Shown here: piece after piece, positions 27,841 through 36,457 of the stretch
Layout of the letters: the number at the start of each line of letters is the position of its first letter
How positions within the stretch are numbered: position 1 is the first letter of the stretch
From: Chryseobacterium gregarium DSM 19109
GTDB lineage: Bacteria; Bacteroidota; Bacteroidia; Flavobacteriales; Weeksellaceae
Direction of reading: 5' to 3'
NCBI RefSeq assembly: GCF_000430845.1
Contig: NZ_AUMU01000006.1
Coordinates: 168,124 to 232,123, forward strand
DNA length: 64,000 nucleotides
Notes under the pieces: model-generated
Database searches by the model: none
Seen by the model: only the letters and a program-made list of their open reading frames with translations
What the model was told of the DNA's origin: nothing
Made by a program: the position numbers and the translations under genes

Positions 27841-28235
27841 AGAAAAAGACCCAAAATAAATTAGCATGCATGCAAAAAATTAATTTAAACCAGACGCTTA
27901 AGATCCGGAGCCAAAAAAAAGGCAGGCCGAAGAGGGTTCCGGGATATACAAGATTTCGGGCTTTTCTACGGATTTATCATTCCGGAGATGCTGCATGTCC
28001 TGAAGCCGGGCTTAGCGAAGCAGGCAGAGAACCGGCAGCTTCTGACCATGGCTGCAAGGAAGACATCTAAGGGGTGTGTTCCCGGTACATCAACAGCCGG
28101 GCTTATCCCGGTGAATAAATAAGGAAGCCCTCCGGATGCCGATGCCCGGGCTGAACAGGGGGGATCGAAGCCCGGGCGGATACGAAATGATAAGGGGACC
28201 TGCGTTATTTCATACGGAGTTATAAAAATTCTTTT

Positions 28236-28243
28236 TACCTTTG
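28236..28243 (+). promoter_or_regulatory. -7 promoter element for the histidine kinase
   Basis: TACCTTTG matches the Bacteroidota -7 consensus TAnnTTTG and lies 107 bp before the kinase start in an otherwise empty gap. Confidence 0.5.
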
Positions 28244-28349
28244 CCCGTAGTTCTTAAGTACGGAAAATAATAAAAATATCAATACACCCTCTCTGTTCTG
28301 AAATTCCACATTTTCCTTGATCATCATTTAATAATCCTCTCTGTAGTAT

Positions 28350-30629
28350 ATGGATAGATTTTTTTCAGCGCCGGGAAGCGATATCTGGGTTGAAATACTC
28401 AGGCAGTCCTGCACCGCCACTGCCGTTTATACCGGCCCCGATCTTAAAATCCGGCTCGTTAATGAAGCGATGCTGGCCCTGTGGGGGAAGGATCCGTCGG
28501 TACATGGCAAAACATTCGGAGAAGCACTTCCGGAGATGGAAGGCCGGCCGATTACGGACCTTCTGAAAAAGGCATGGGCAACGGGTAAAACATACGCAGC
28601 CCATGATATGCCTGCCATTTTGGAAATCAACGGCCGAAGGATGACTTCTTATTTTGATTTTACCTGTCAGCCGGTGTTCAGCAGCGAAGGGGAAGTGTCC
28701 TGCGTCCTCCATACGGCCACTGAGGTAACGGAAAGGGTGGAAGCCCGGAGGCGGGCCCCGGAAAAAGAAGGGCGCGAGCAGCAGATCCATGAGGCCGGGA
28801 AGCTGCTGGAAAACAGCGAGCTGCTCCTTCAGGAATCCAATGAAGAGCTTACGGTGCTGAACGAGAAACTGCAGACCACCAACGAAGAGCTCGGGACCCT
28901 CAATGAAGAATACAGCACGATCAATGAAGAGCTTGAGGAGGCCAACCGGAAGATCTCGCTTCTCAATGCCCGGCTGAAGGAAGAAAACCACGGCCTGGTA
29001 TCAGACGGCAAAGGTTTTCAGGACAGCCTTGCCCGGCTGGACGGGTCCAATAAAATACTGGAAGACAGGAATAAGGAACTCAGGGCGCTCAATGATACCA
29101 TCATAGAGCTTAACGGGAAACTTTCCGAAAGCCAGGCCGGTTTCACCAACCTCATTGCCCAGGCCCCGGTGGCCATGATGCTGGTGAAAGGAGAAGATTT
29201 CATTGTGACGATGATCAACAGGAAGATGCTGGAACTGATCGGGAAGGAGGCGGACATTATCGGGAAACCGTTATTTGAAGAGCTCCCTGAACTGAAAGGG
29301 CAGAAGGCAGCCGAGGTGCTGATCCGTACCTTCAGGGAGGGGGAATCCGTATCCGACTATTCAAAACCGGTCATGCTGAACCGGAACGGGAGCCTGGAAG
29401 AAGGCTTTTTCAATTTCTCCTATACCCCTTACCTCGAAAACGGCCGGGTTACCGGGGTAATCGATATGGCCGTGGAAGTGACCCCGCAGGTCCTCGCTAT
29501 CCAGGACCGGGACCGGACGATTATTGAAAAAACCAAGCTCGAGGAAACCTTAAGGAACAGTGAGCAGCGGCTTCACGGCATCCTTGAGACCATGGCTGAA
29601 GGGGTAGGCGTTACCGATGAAAACGGGCGGATGATCTATGCCAACCCGATGGCCCAGCAGATTCTGGGGCTGAGTGAAAGCAGGATCAGGGAAAGGACGT
29701 ATGACGATCCCCAATGGCAGAACCTGAGGCTGGACGGGACGCCTCTTCCGTCGGAAGAACATCCGATGTCCATCATGATGCGGACAGGCAAGCCGGTATA
29801 TGATTGTGAGATCGCGGTTCAGCCTCCTGACGGGGACCGTTTTTACATTTCCATCAACGCAGCGCCCATCCTGGACCCTGAAGGCCGGCTGACCGGCGGG
29901 ATCGGGACGTTTATGGACGTAACGTCGAGAAGGATGGTCATGCAGGGCAAAGATGATTTTATCAGCATTGCCAGCCATGAACTTAAGACCCCAGTGACCG
30001 CCCTGAAGGCTTCACTGCAGCTTTTGCAAAGGTCAAATGACCAGCTGCCGGCCGAATCCCGCACCAGGCTTCTGGACCGGTCCGTGAAAAGCCTGGACAA
30101 GCTTTCAGGCCTGATCATGGACCTCCTGGATACGGGGCGGATTGAGCAGGGGCAGCTGAAAATTGAAAAGGAAACAGTGGTGCTCTCCGGGCTGTTTAAG
30201 GATTGCTGCGCGGATCTCATGGATCAGACCGGCCGGGAAATCATTTTTACCGGGGACGCGTCACAGATTATAGAAGCGGACAGCCGGCAGATCGGGCAGG
30301 TGATGGTGAATTTTATCAACAACGCGGTGAAATATGCGCCGGGCCCTGAGCCGATTACAGTGAATGTGGGCAGGCCCAATGATGACGAAATAAAAATAAG
30401 CGTTATTGACCATGGCCCGGGGATCGCGGCCGATCAGATCAAGCACCTCTTCAAGCGGTATTACAGGACCGACCACCAGGGCCGGAAGTTCGCCGGGCTG
30501 GGGCTGGGGCTGTATATCAGTGCAGAAATCATCAAAAACCACGGCGGGAAAATCGGGGTGGAAAGCAATACCGGCAAAGGGAGCGAGTTCTGGTTCACGC
30601 TGCCTGCCGTAAACACCGCAAGCCGTTAA
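28350..30629 (+). CDS. Soluble multi-PAS sensor histidine kinase
   Basis: A 759-residue kinase without membrane segments. PAS-1 occupies about residues 15-125. A long coiled coil (~130-265) with N-E-E-L/L-N-E repeats follows, then PAS-2 (~268-390) and PAS-3 (~398-530). The HisKA box DDFISIASHELKTPVTAL (phospho-His about residue 542) precedes the ATPase domain: N box FINNAVKYAP, G1 DHGPGIA, G2 GLGLGLYIS. The absence of a transmembrane helix points to cytoplasmic sensing (redox, light or ligand). The response regulator about 230 bp downstream is the likely partner. Confidence 0.9.
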   Translation: MDRFFSAPGSDIWVEILRQSCTATAVYTGPDLKIRLVNEAMLALWGKDPSVHGKTFGEALPEMEGRPITDLLKKAWATGKTYAAHDMPAILEINGRRMTSYFDFTCQPVFSSEGEVSCVLHTATEVTERVEARRRAPEKEGREQQIHEAGKLLENSELLLQESNEELTVLNEKLQTTNEELGTLNEEYSTINEELEEANRKISLLNARLKEENHGLVSDGKGFQDSLARLDGSNKILEDRNKELRALNDTIIELNGKLSESQAGFTNLIAQAPVAMMLVKGEDFIVTMINRKMLELIGKEADIIGKPLFEELPELKGQKAAEVLIRTFREGESVSDYSKPVMLNRNGSLEEGFFNFSYTPYLENGRVTGVIDMAVEVTPQVLAIQDRDRTIIEKTKLEETLRNSEQRLHGILETMAEGVGVTDENGRMIYANPMAQQILGLSESRIRERTYDDPQWQNLRLDGTPLPSEEHPMSIMMRTGKPVYDCEIAVQPPDGDRFYISINAAPILDPEGRLTGGIGTFMDVTSRRMVMQGKDDFISIASHELKTPVTALKASLQLLQRSNDQLPAESRTRLLDRSVKSLDKLSGLIMDLLDTGRIEQGQLKIEKETVVLSGLFKDCCADLMDQTGREIIFTGDASQIIEADSRQIGQVMVNFINNAVKYAPGPEPITVNVGRPNDDEIKISVIDHGPGIAADQIKHLFKRYYRTDHQGRKFAGLGLGLYISAEIIKNHGGKIGVESNTGKGSEFWFTLPAVNTASR

Positions 30630-30859
30630 GCGCGGTTACATATCAGCCTTGAAATTTTTTGAAACTTTTTACTGTATTGGCCTTTCAGGCTCAGCCTGCT
30701 GAAAGACCCCGGAAATCTGCATGGTCATTGCCCTCTGCGGAAACTGGCTGATTTACAATGGGAACCATGGAGGAAGAATTCAATAGAGATGCATTCAGGA
30801 TCATTTAACCCATCTTCGGGACCGGAGGCGGTCTGGTGCAATTATTGATGGACCAAAGC

Positions 30860-31216
30860 ATGAGAAAGATTTTTTTAGTGGAAGACAATGAAGCGATCAG
30901 AGAAATTCTGGAAATATTTCTGACCTCTGAAAATTACGAGGTAAAGTCTTTTGCCACCGCAGGGGCATTTGCAGGACGGGATGTCCGTGAGACCCCTGAT
31001 CTCTACCTGTTCGACGTCATGCTTCCCGACGGATCCGGGATCGATCTGTGCCAGCAGATCAAAGAGGACAAGCAGAACGGGAATATTCCCGTCATTATCA
31101 TGAGTGCGCATGCCGGCCTGGTCCATCTGGAACACCTGTGCGAGCCGGATGACTTTATTTCCAAGCCGTTCGATATCGATAATGTATTGACAAGGATCCG
31201 GATTCTTCTTAATTGA
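30860..31216 (+). CDS. Single-domain response regulator
   Basis: Starting at the ATG at 30860 (MRKIFLVEDNE), the protein is a 118-residue receiver domain with nothing after it. The acidic pocket is ED near the start, the phospho-acceptor Asp is in LYLFDVMLPDGSG, a conserved Ser is in IIMSAH and a Lys in FISKPF. An earlier in-frame Met (30836) is less likely. Lacking an output domain, it would act by protein contact or in a phosphorelay with the upstream PAS kinase. Confidence 0.85.
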   Translation: MRKIFLVEDNEAIREILEIFLTSENYEVKSFATAGAFAGRDVRETPDLYLFDVMLPDGSGIDLCQQIKEDKQNGNIPVIIMSAHAGLVHLEHLCEPDDFISKPFDIDNVLTRIRILLN

Positions 31217-31563
31217 GCGCTGCCAATGCGACCGGCAGAAGATATTATTTCCTGTTTTTAATCTTCAGTCCTTTTTCCCCATCCTTCTTTAACTCCCGGC
31301 AGAAGTCCCCGCCTGCAGCCCGCCGGCTTATTCTTTCCGCTGCCCGTACACGGGATTCCGGGTAAAATTATCCCTGTTTTCCTTTCATTCTTTCATCATA
31401 TCCATCATTTCCGTACACCTTCCGACGGCAGTTTTGCCCGGAATGGTTCACCGCATTCCCTTACTGGCATCATCAGCCCTGTCATAAACTTCGCCGGTGC
31501 CGTCCTCTGGCACTAAAATAGTATACCTTAAGTATATCCGTCAAGAAACAGAAACAGCAGCAT

Positions 31564-31809
31564 ATGAATTTCAGAAAGATCAGCATCAGGCATGCCTCAG
31601 GCGTACACACCCTGGAGGTCAGGGCCAAAAAATTTGACAAGGTGTGCCGGAAGGTCACCGGCATTGTAAAAGGCAGGAAAGACAAACCCTTCAGGCATAC
31701 CTCGCGGGACGGCAGCCTGCAGCTCTTCCCCGCAGAACTGCTGCGGCAGAGCGTGATCACCTTCGAGCCGCAGAAAGAGGGCTCAGGCCTGATCCAGCAG
31801 TCCATGTGA
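31564..31809 (+). CDS. Small basic hypothetical protein
   Basis: An 81-residue protein, rich in Lys and Arg in its middle (RAKKFDKVCRKVTGIVKGRKDK), with no signal peptide or known motif. The frame has a plausible AG-rich leader. Function not recognised. The 31217-31563 gap before it contains nothing I can identify. Confidence 0.45.
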   Translation: MNFRKISIRHASGVHTLEVRAKKFDKVCRKVTGIVKGRKDKPFRHTSRDGSLQLFPAELLRQSVITFEPQKEGSGLIQQSM

Positions 31810-31917
31810 TTTCAGGACTGCACAAGATTACAACAGCCCCGGTAAGGGGTTGTTTTTATTTTGGCCTTACCTTACTTCCTTCGGGATCCCGGCATTCAAA
31901 ACCTTGGATTGATGGAA

Positions 31918-32070
31918 CGTCACTTCGAGTAGCGCAGCGAAGCGGAGTGTATCGAGAAGCTTTTTATTAATACCTGCCTGCGGTTGGGAGTTCACCGGTT
32001 CTCGATACAAAATTCTTTCAGAATTTCACTCGAACGGACGTCAGCAATTCATCGGCCGGCAAAATTAGCT
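31918..32070. repeat. 153-bp dispersed repeat, copy 1
   Basis: Begins CGTCACTTCGAGTAGCGCAG and ends AAAATTAGCT. It is almost identical and equal in length to 32776-32928. The inner part contains inverted pieces (tcgagtg/cactcga types: 'gtatcgagaa' against 'ttctcgatac'), so it can fold. Open frames over it are spurious. Confidence 0.75.
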
Positions 32071-32091
32071 ATTTGTCCCCAACTGACCATT

Positions 32092-32238
32092 AAACTTTTA
32101 GCGTCAAGCCCATTGAAAAGCAAGGGCCACCAAAAAAAGTTTTATGTCCGAAGCGCGGCTACATAATTAAAATGAAAACAAACACACCATCCGCGCAAGT
32201 TTAAACTTTTCAGCGCGGGCTCAATGGGCAGCGTTAAG
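32092..32238. repeat. MITE-like element, copy 1
   Basis: Starts AAACTTTTAGCGTCAAG. The left arm CCCATTGA (32109-32116) pairs with TCAATGGG (32221-32228). It is the first of three related units; the outer right end is truncated (gcgttaag only). Confidence 0.65.
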
Positions 32239-32486
32239 AAATCTCGAAGAGATTCGCCGATTCAGAAATAAAATATAAAATACTGAGGCAAAGTTTTGGG
32301 TCCTGATCTTTTGGTTCTTTTACATCAAGGTAAAATAACAAATAAAAATAAAAAGCCTGTCTAAAAGTTCGGCGACCATTGGAAGAAACATGGTTTAAAA
32401 AAGTTTGATAAAAAATTCATACAAAGAAATGAAAGAATCCTGTGTTTGAATAAACGACTTGAGTTACTAAAATACCCGATGACCTT

Positions 32487-32640
32487 AAACTTTTAGCGTT
32501 AAGCAAATTGAAAAGCAAGGGCCACCAAGAAAAGTTTTCTGTTCGAAGCGTGAGACAAATGTTGAATCGAAGCAGAAATATCGTATTCACGCAAGTTTTA
32601 AACTTTTCAGCGCCGGCTCAATTTGTAGCGTAAAAGTTTT
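32487..32640. repeat. MITE-like element, copy 2 (compensatory arm change)
   Basis: Same architecture as copies 1 and 3, but the left arm is CAAATTGA (32504-32511) and the right arm TCAATTTG (32618-32625). Both arms changed together and remain paired. Terminal inverted repeats are AAACTTTTA... and ...TAAAAGTTT. Confidence 0.7.
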
Positions 32641-32775
32641 AAGTCTTGATCTTTTGGTTCTTTTGCATCAAGGTAAAAGAACAAATAAAAATAAGCTCAA
32701 TATAAAATACCGCAACTATTAAAAAATACCAACTTACCGATACCATTTTCGTAAAAAACATTTGAACTGGCAAGC

Positions 32776-32928
32776 CGTCACTTCGAGTAACGTAGCGAAG
32801 CGGAGTGTATCGAGAAGCTTTTTATTAATACCTGCCTGCGGTTGGGAGTTCAACGGTTCTCGATACAAAATTCTTTCAGAATTTCACTCGAACGGACGTC
32901 AGCAATTCATCGACCGGCAAAATTAGCT
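32776..32928. repeat. 153-bp dispersed repeat, copy 2
   Basis: Near-identical to 31918-32070 in the same orientation and at the same distance (about 20 bp) from the following MITE-like unit, so the two repeats have probably been duplicated together. Confidence 0.75.
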
Positions 32929-32949
32929 GGTTGGACCTATATGACCATT

Positions 32950-33100
32950 AAACTTTTAGCGTTAAGCCCATTGAAAAGCAAGGGCCACAGAAAAAAGTTT
33001 TATGTCCGAAGCGCGGCGGTAATAGTGATCAACAGAATTACAGTGAATCCGCGCAAGTTTAAACTTTTCAGCGCCGGCTCAATGGGTAGCGTAAAAGTTT
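32950..33100. repeat. MITE-like element, copy 3
   Basis: Left arm CCCATTGA (32967-32974), right arm TCAATGGG (33079-33086), outer ends AAACTTTTAGCG and GCGTAAAAGTTT. After each of the three copies a shared tail (TCTTGATCTTTTGGTTCTTT) follows. Confidence 0.7.
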
Positions 33101-33415
33101 TGGGGTCTTGATCTTTTGGTTCTTTTGCATCAAGGCAAAAGAACAAATAAAAAAATAAAAGCAAAATTGAACAACAGTAAGCAAACACCAGTTTATAATT
33201 TTCCGCAGATGAGGCAAATGATGCCGGTTTTTATAGACATCTCACCACCAGCGACCCACAATTTCAAACGGTATAAACCCCAACATTCATGCAGTAAAAA
33301 TCCCTTTCGATTTTATCCAAAAAACAGGATACTACCCATTGCGAAATATTCAAATAAAAGCATAAAAAATTAATAAATTATAAATATACCGCCGGAAAGG
33401 CCCATAAAACCAGAT

Positions 33416-33514
33416 ATTCTTCGACCCTTCTTCGACTGTTCTTCGGGAGTTCTTCGGAAAAACCCCCTGTTTTCCGAAGCCGACCCGAAGAAGACCCGAA
33501 GCGGACCCGAAGAA
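33416..33514. repeat. TTCTTCG / CGAAG inverted short-repeat cluster
   Basis: Four TTCTTCG-type words on the left half face four CCGAAG-type words on the right half, so the ~100 bp can fold back on itself. Just beyond it GCCAAAAC occurs three times (33541, 33551, 33570). It lies upstream of the DUF6266 gene; no open frame is convincing. Confidence 0.55.
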
Positions 33515-33647
33515 ATGCCGGATGATACCGGTCATTGGCTGCCAAAACCTGCCAAAACCGGACACAAGCTGCCAAAACTTTCCGGGGCCATTGAAAATTG
33601 AAAAACCCGTGATACCTTCGTTCCGTTAACCCCAAAAAACCAACACC

Positions 33648-34289
33648 ATGGCAAGAATCACAAAAGGGATCCTGGGAGGGTTCTCAGGAAAAGTAGGAAC
33701 GGTAGTGGGCGCCAACTGGCGCGGACAGGACATCATCCGGAGCACGCCCAAACGCAGCGGCCGCAAGGCCACCGGGAAGCAGCTGCTCCAGCAGGTGAAG
33801 TTCAGGCTGGTAACCGGATTTCTCCAGCCGCTGAAAACGATCCAGACGAAGTATTTCGGTTCGGCGAGCGGTTCGAAATCCAGGGTAAACCTGGCGGTCT
33901 CGTACACGATCAGCGAGGCGGTGCAGGTAACGGGCGAAGTCCCGGAACTGGTATACAGCAAGGTGCTGATCACCAGAGGCGACCTGTCGGGCTTCCAGAA
34001 CATCACGGCGACCCCGCAGACCGGCAATGTCATCAGGCTGGCATGGCAGGACAATTCCGTGCAGGGCAATGCTTCAGCCACAGACAAGGCGAATGCCGTC
34101 TGCTACAGCGAAGCCTCGGGCACGTTTGAAATCTTTGAATCGGTGGCGGAGAGGACAGGCTTAACGGCGGATATCACGCTGCCGGACGGGTATGACGGGC
34201 AGGAGGTCCAGCTTTGGGTGTATTTCACCAACACCGAAGAGACCTCGGCATCCAACAGTTCATACCTCGGAGCCGTGACCCTGATTTAA
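33648..34289 (+). CDS. DUF6266 family protein
   Basis: The 213-residue protein starts MARITKGILGGFSGKVGTVV, followed by GANWRGQDIIRS and KRSGRKATGKQLLQQVKF. This N-terminal pattern is typical of DUF6266, a Bacteroidota family of unknown function. The second half is beta-rich with TGNVIRLAWQDNS and VQLWVYFTN, resembling an Ig-like domain. There is no signal peptide. GC content is higher than in the intergenic DNA around it. Confidence 0.75.
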   Translation: MARITKGILGGFSGKVGTVVGANWRGQDIIRSTPKRSGRKATGKQLLQQVKFRLVTGFLQPLKTIQTKYFGSASGSKSRVNLAVSYTISEAVQVTGEVPELVYSKVLITRGDLSGFQNITATPQTGNVIRLAWQDNSVQGNASATDKANAVCYSEASGTFEIFESVAERTGLTADITLPDGYDGQEVQLWVYFTNTEETSASNSSYLGAVTLI

Positions 34290-34310
34290 CAGGCCTGCTG
34301 ATTGAATTTG

Positions 34311-34341
34311 ATCTCCACCTTAACGGGTGGGGATTTTTTTG
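34311..34341 (+). terminator. Terminator after DUF6266 gene
   Basis: ATCTCCACC pairs with GGTGGGGAT across TTAACG and is followed by a run of T. It is positioned 22 bp after the stop. Confidence 0.7.
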
Positions 34342-34646
34342 TGCTTCCGGGTTCAATGGTCCGGTGGATGAACAGAGCCGAAGCCCATTTGAAGTTATAG
34401 ATAAGTAAGGGCGCATTGTTTAGAGTACACTTTTTTATTAAGTAGAATAAACAATCATTGATTGATTTTATTACAATTTATTATTGTTTAATTAATAAAT
34501 AATGATAAATTTGCTCTTTCTTGTTCATATACAGTAAGCCGGTGATGCATTTATCCTTGACTCATTGGTAGAATATAATGGGTAAAAGGATCTGCTTATT
34601 ATATTTTTCAAAAAGCGGGTGCCGTTTTATGATTAAAAATAAAACA

Positions 34647-34680
34647 CGACACATTCTGTCGCTGTGCAGCATTATCTTTG
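34647..34680 (+). promoter_or_regulatory. Operon B promoter and palindromic operator
   Basis: CGACA-CATTC-TGTCG (34647-34661) lies 11 bp before TATCTTTG (34673-34680), 146 bp ahead of the T9SS protein start. Sequence and spacing match the operon A promoter, including flanking ATAAAA and AGCA words, while the rest of the two leaders has diverged. Confidence 0.7.
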
Positions 34681-34825
34681 GTTCAGGAAATAAAAAAGAA
34701 ACAGGATATACCGAAAGATGATATGATTCACATTAAATCTCTGTCATATATCTTTCAGGCGTTGAACAAAAAGGATACTTTTGCAGCGATTTAAAAATTG
34801 ATAACCCATTGAAAATATACTAAGC

Positions 34826-36448
34826 ATGAAAAAACTCTATATAAGCGCACTTACCGTGTGTGCTGTCATGTGTACCTGTGCCCAGGAAATCCTCTGGCAG
34901 AAGGACGTCAAATCATCGACACAAAACTACCTCTCCCAGGTCACCACCACCATTGACCAGCACTATTTAATTACCGGAAGCTCCATTCAGTCAGGCCAAA
35001 AAACGGCAGCCGGCGGCCAACAGCAGAATAATGGTTTCGATTTTCATTTGATAAAATTAAACCCGCAGGGCGAAGAAGTCTGGGAAAAATACTTCTCCGG
35101 GAAGAACCATGATTTCCTTTCTTCGACTGTTGCTACCCAGGAGGGAGGTTTTTTAATTTCCGGTACGAGCTATTCCGGGAAAAGCCTGGATAAAAAGGAG
35201 GATTCCAAGGGCGGCTCGGATATCTGGCTGATCCGGATCAACGAGTTCGGGGATGAGCTGTGGCAGAAAACCATCGGCGGCGCTTCCGATGAAGAAGCCA
35301 GGACGGTGATCCAGACGACGGATTTAGGATTCTTTGTAGCAGGGAATGTTGCCTTCGGCTCCGCTCAGGCAACGGGAAAAGGGTACGGATCCAAAGATGT
35401 CCTGATCATAAGGCTCGATAAAAACGGGAAAGAATTATCCCAACTGATCTTAGGCGGAAAAGGCCTGGATGAAGTGGAGAAGATGGTCCCGACGAAAGAC
35501 GGCGGGGCTTTACTGGGCGTCTATTCAAGAAGCAGTGCCGGCGGATCAAAGAAGACCGAGAACTATGGTGAGGGAGACTATTGGATCATTAAGCTCGGTA
35601 AAGACGGCAAGGTAGAATGGGAAAAGAATTTCGGTGGAAAGGGTGATGACCACTTGAGGACTTTAGCTTTGACTTCCACCGGCTATCTGATCGGCGGGGA
35701 AAGCCGTTCGGAAAGATCAGGGAATAAAAGTGTAGGCATCGAAGAAGGAACCGACCTGTGGCTGGTTTCTCTGGATGAAAAAGGCGACGAGATCTGGCAG
35801 AAGTCATACAGCTTTAAGAACCGGGATGTGCTGATGGGGATGAGTGTGGTGGCGAAGAGACAGGATACTAGAGACAAGAATCAAGAGGTAAGAGATAAGA
35901 ACCAAGATACAAGAATCAAGAGTCAAGATGTTAGCACAGGGATTTTAATAGGTGGATATACTCAGGCTGAGGGAAGGATTGAAACGGATGATGAGAAATT
36001 CTGGATGCTTTATTTAGATGAAAACGGAAATGAGCAGTGGAGAAAACACGTTAAAGGCGAGTCAAGTAAGCGTGAGGAGAGATTGTCTGATATTAAACTT
36101 AACAGAGATGGTTCAATTATTTTAGCCGGTACCAGCGCAGAGGAACTTGGGAAAGAGAACTGGAAGATCGTGAAGCTTGGGGACAGGCAGATTGACCAAT
36201 TGATCGAAAAGCAGGATATTAAGATCTATCCGAACCCGGTGAGTGATTATGCGTATGTGGAAATAGGCTTCGAGTTTAAAGAGGCTGATATTAACTTGTA
36301 TGATATGGGCGGAAGGCAGCTGCAAACACTAAAAACAAAGAATAAAATTACCAAGATTAATACCCAGGCTTTGGTTCAGGGAGCTTACCTGATTTCAATA
36401 AAAACCGACACGGATAAAACGGCGAGTGCAAAACTGATAAAAAAATAA
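34826..36448 (+). CDS. T9SS-sorted repeat (propeller-like) protein (operon B, gene 1)
   Basis: The 540-residue paralogue of the gene at 21945-23567, the same length and differing at scattered residues. It has a Sec signal (MKKLYISALTVCAVMCTCAQ), repeats of D-x-W-[LI]-I-K/R with W-x-K-x-x-G-G, a K/Q-rich in-frame insert (about 345-367) and a C-terminal type A sorting domain (IKIYPNPVSDYAYVE). It is 9 bp from the next gene. The high conservation against faster divergence of the Rhs genes suggests either recent gene conversion or strong constraint on this component. Confidence 0.85.
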   Translation: MKKLYISALTVCAVMCTCAQEILWQKDVKSSTQNYLSQVTTTIDQHYLITGSSIQSGQKTAAGGQQQNNGFDFHLIKLNPQGEEVWEKYFSGKNHDFLSSTVATQEGGFLISGTSYSGKSLDKKEDSKGGSDIWLIRINEFGDELWQKTIGGASDEEARTVIQTTDLGFFVAGNVAFGSAQATGKGYGSKDVLIIRLDKNGKELSQLILGGKGLDEVEKMVPTKDGGALLGVYSRSSAGGSKKTENYGEGDYWIIKLGKDGKVEWEKNFGGKGDDHLRTLALTSTGYLIGGESRSERSGNKSVGIEEGTDLWLVSLDEKGDEIWQKSYSFKNRDVLMGMSVVAKRQDTRDKNQEVRDKNQDTRIKSQDVSTGILIGGYTQAEGRIETDDEKFWMLYLDENGNEQWRKHVKGESSKREERLSDIKLNRDGSIILAGTSAEELGKENWKIVKLGDRQIDQLIEKQDIKIYPNPVSDYAYVEIGFEFKEADINLYDMGGRQLQTLKTKNKITKINTQALVQGAYLISIKTDTDKTASAKLIKK

Positions 36449-36457
36449 TAACAGGAC

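Noticed and set aside
27870-28070. 66-codon open frame after the GTTGTGAC palindrome
   Set aside because: Lys/Arg-rich start but no family or convincing start signal; kept only as a possible small transcript.
31984-33111. Open frames starting MG-V-x-R-F-S-I-Q-N on the repeats
   Set aside because: They follow the duplicated non-coding repeats exactly and stop at element borders; composition is not protein-like.
33416-33578. CRISPR array
   Set aside because: The repeats are too short and irregular, with no spacers of constant length and no cas genes nearby.
23950-34510. AACAAT..TTGATTGATTTT stretch shared by both operon leaders
   Set aside because: Same plus-strand orientation although the operons face opposite ways, and the sequence is AT-rich; may be chance.
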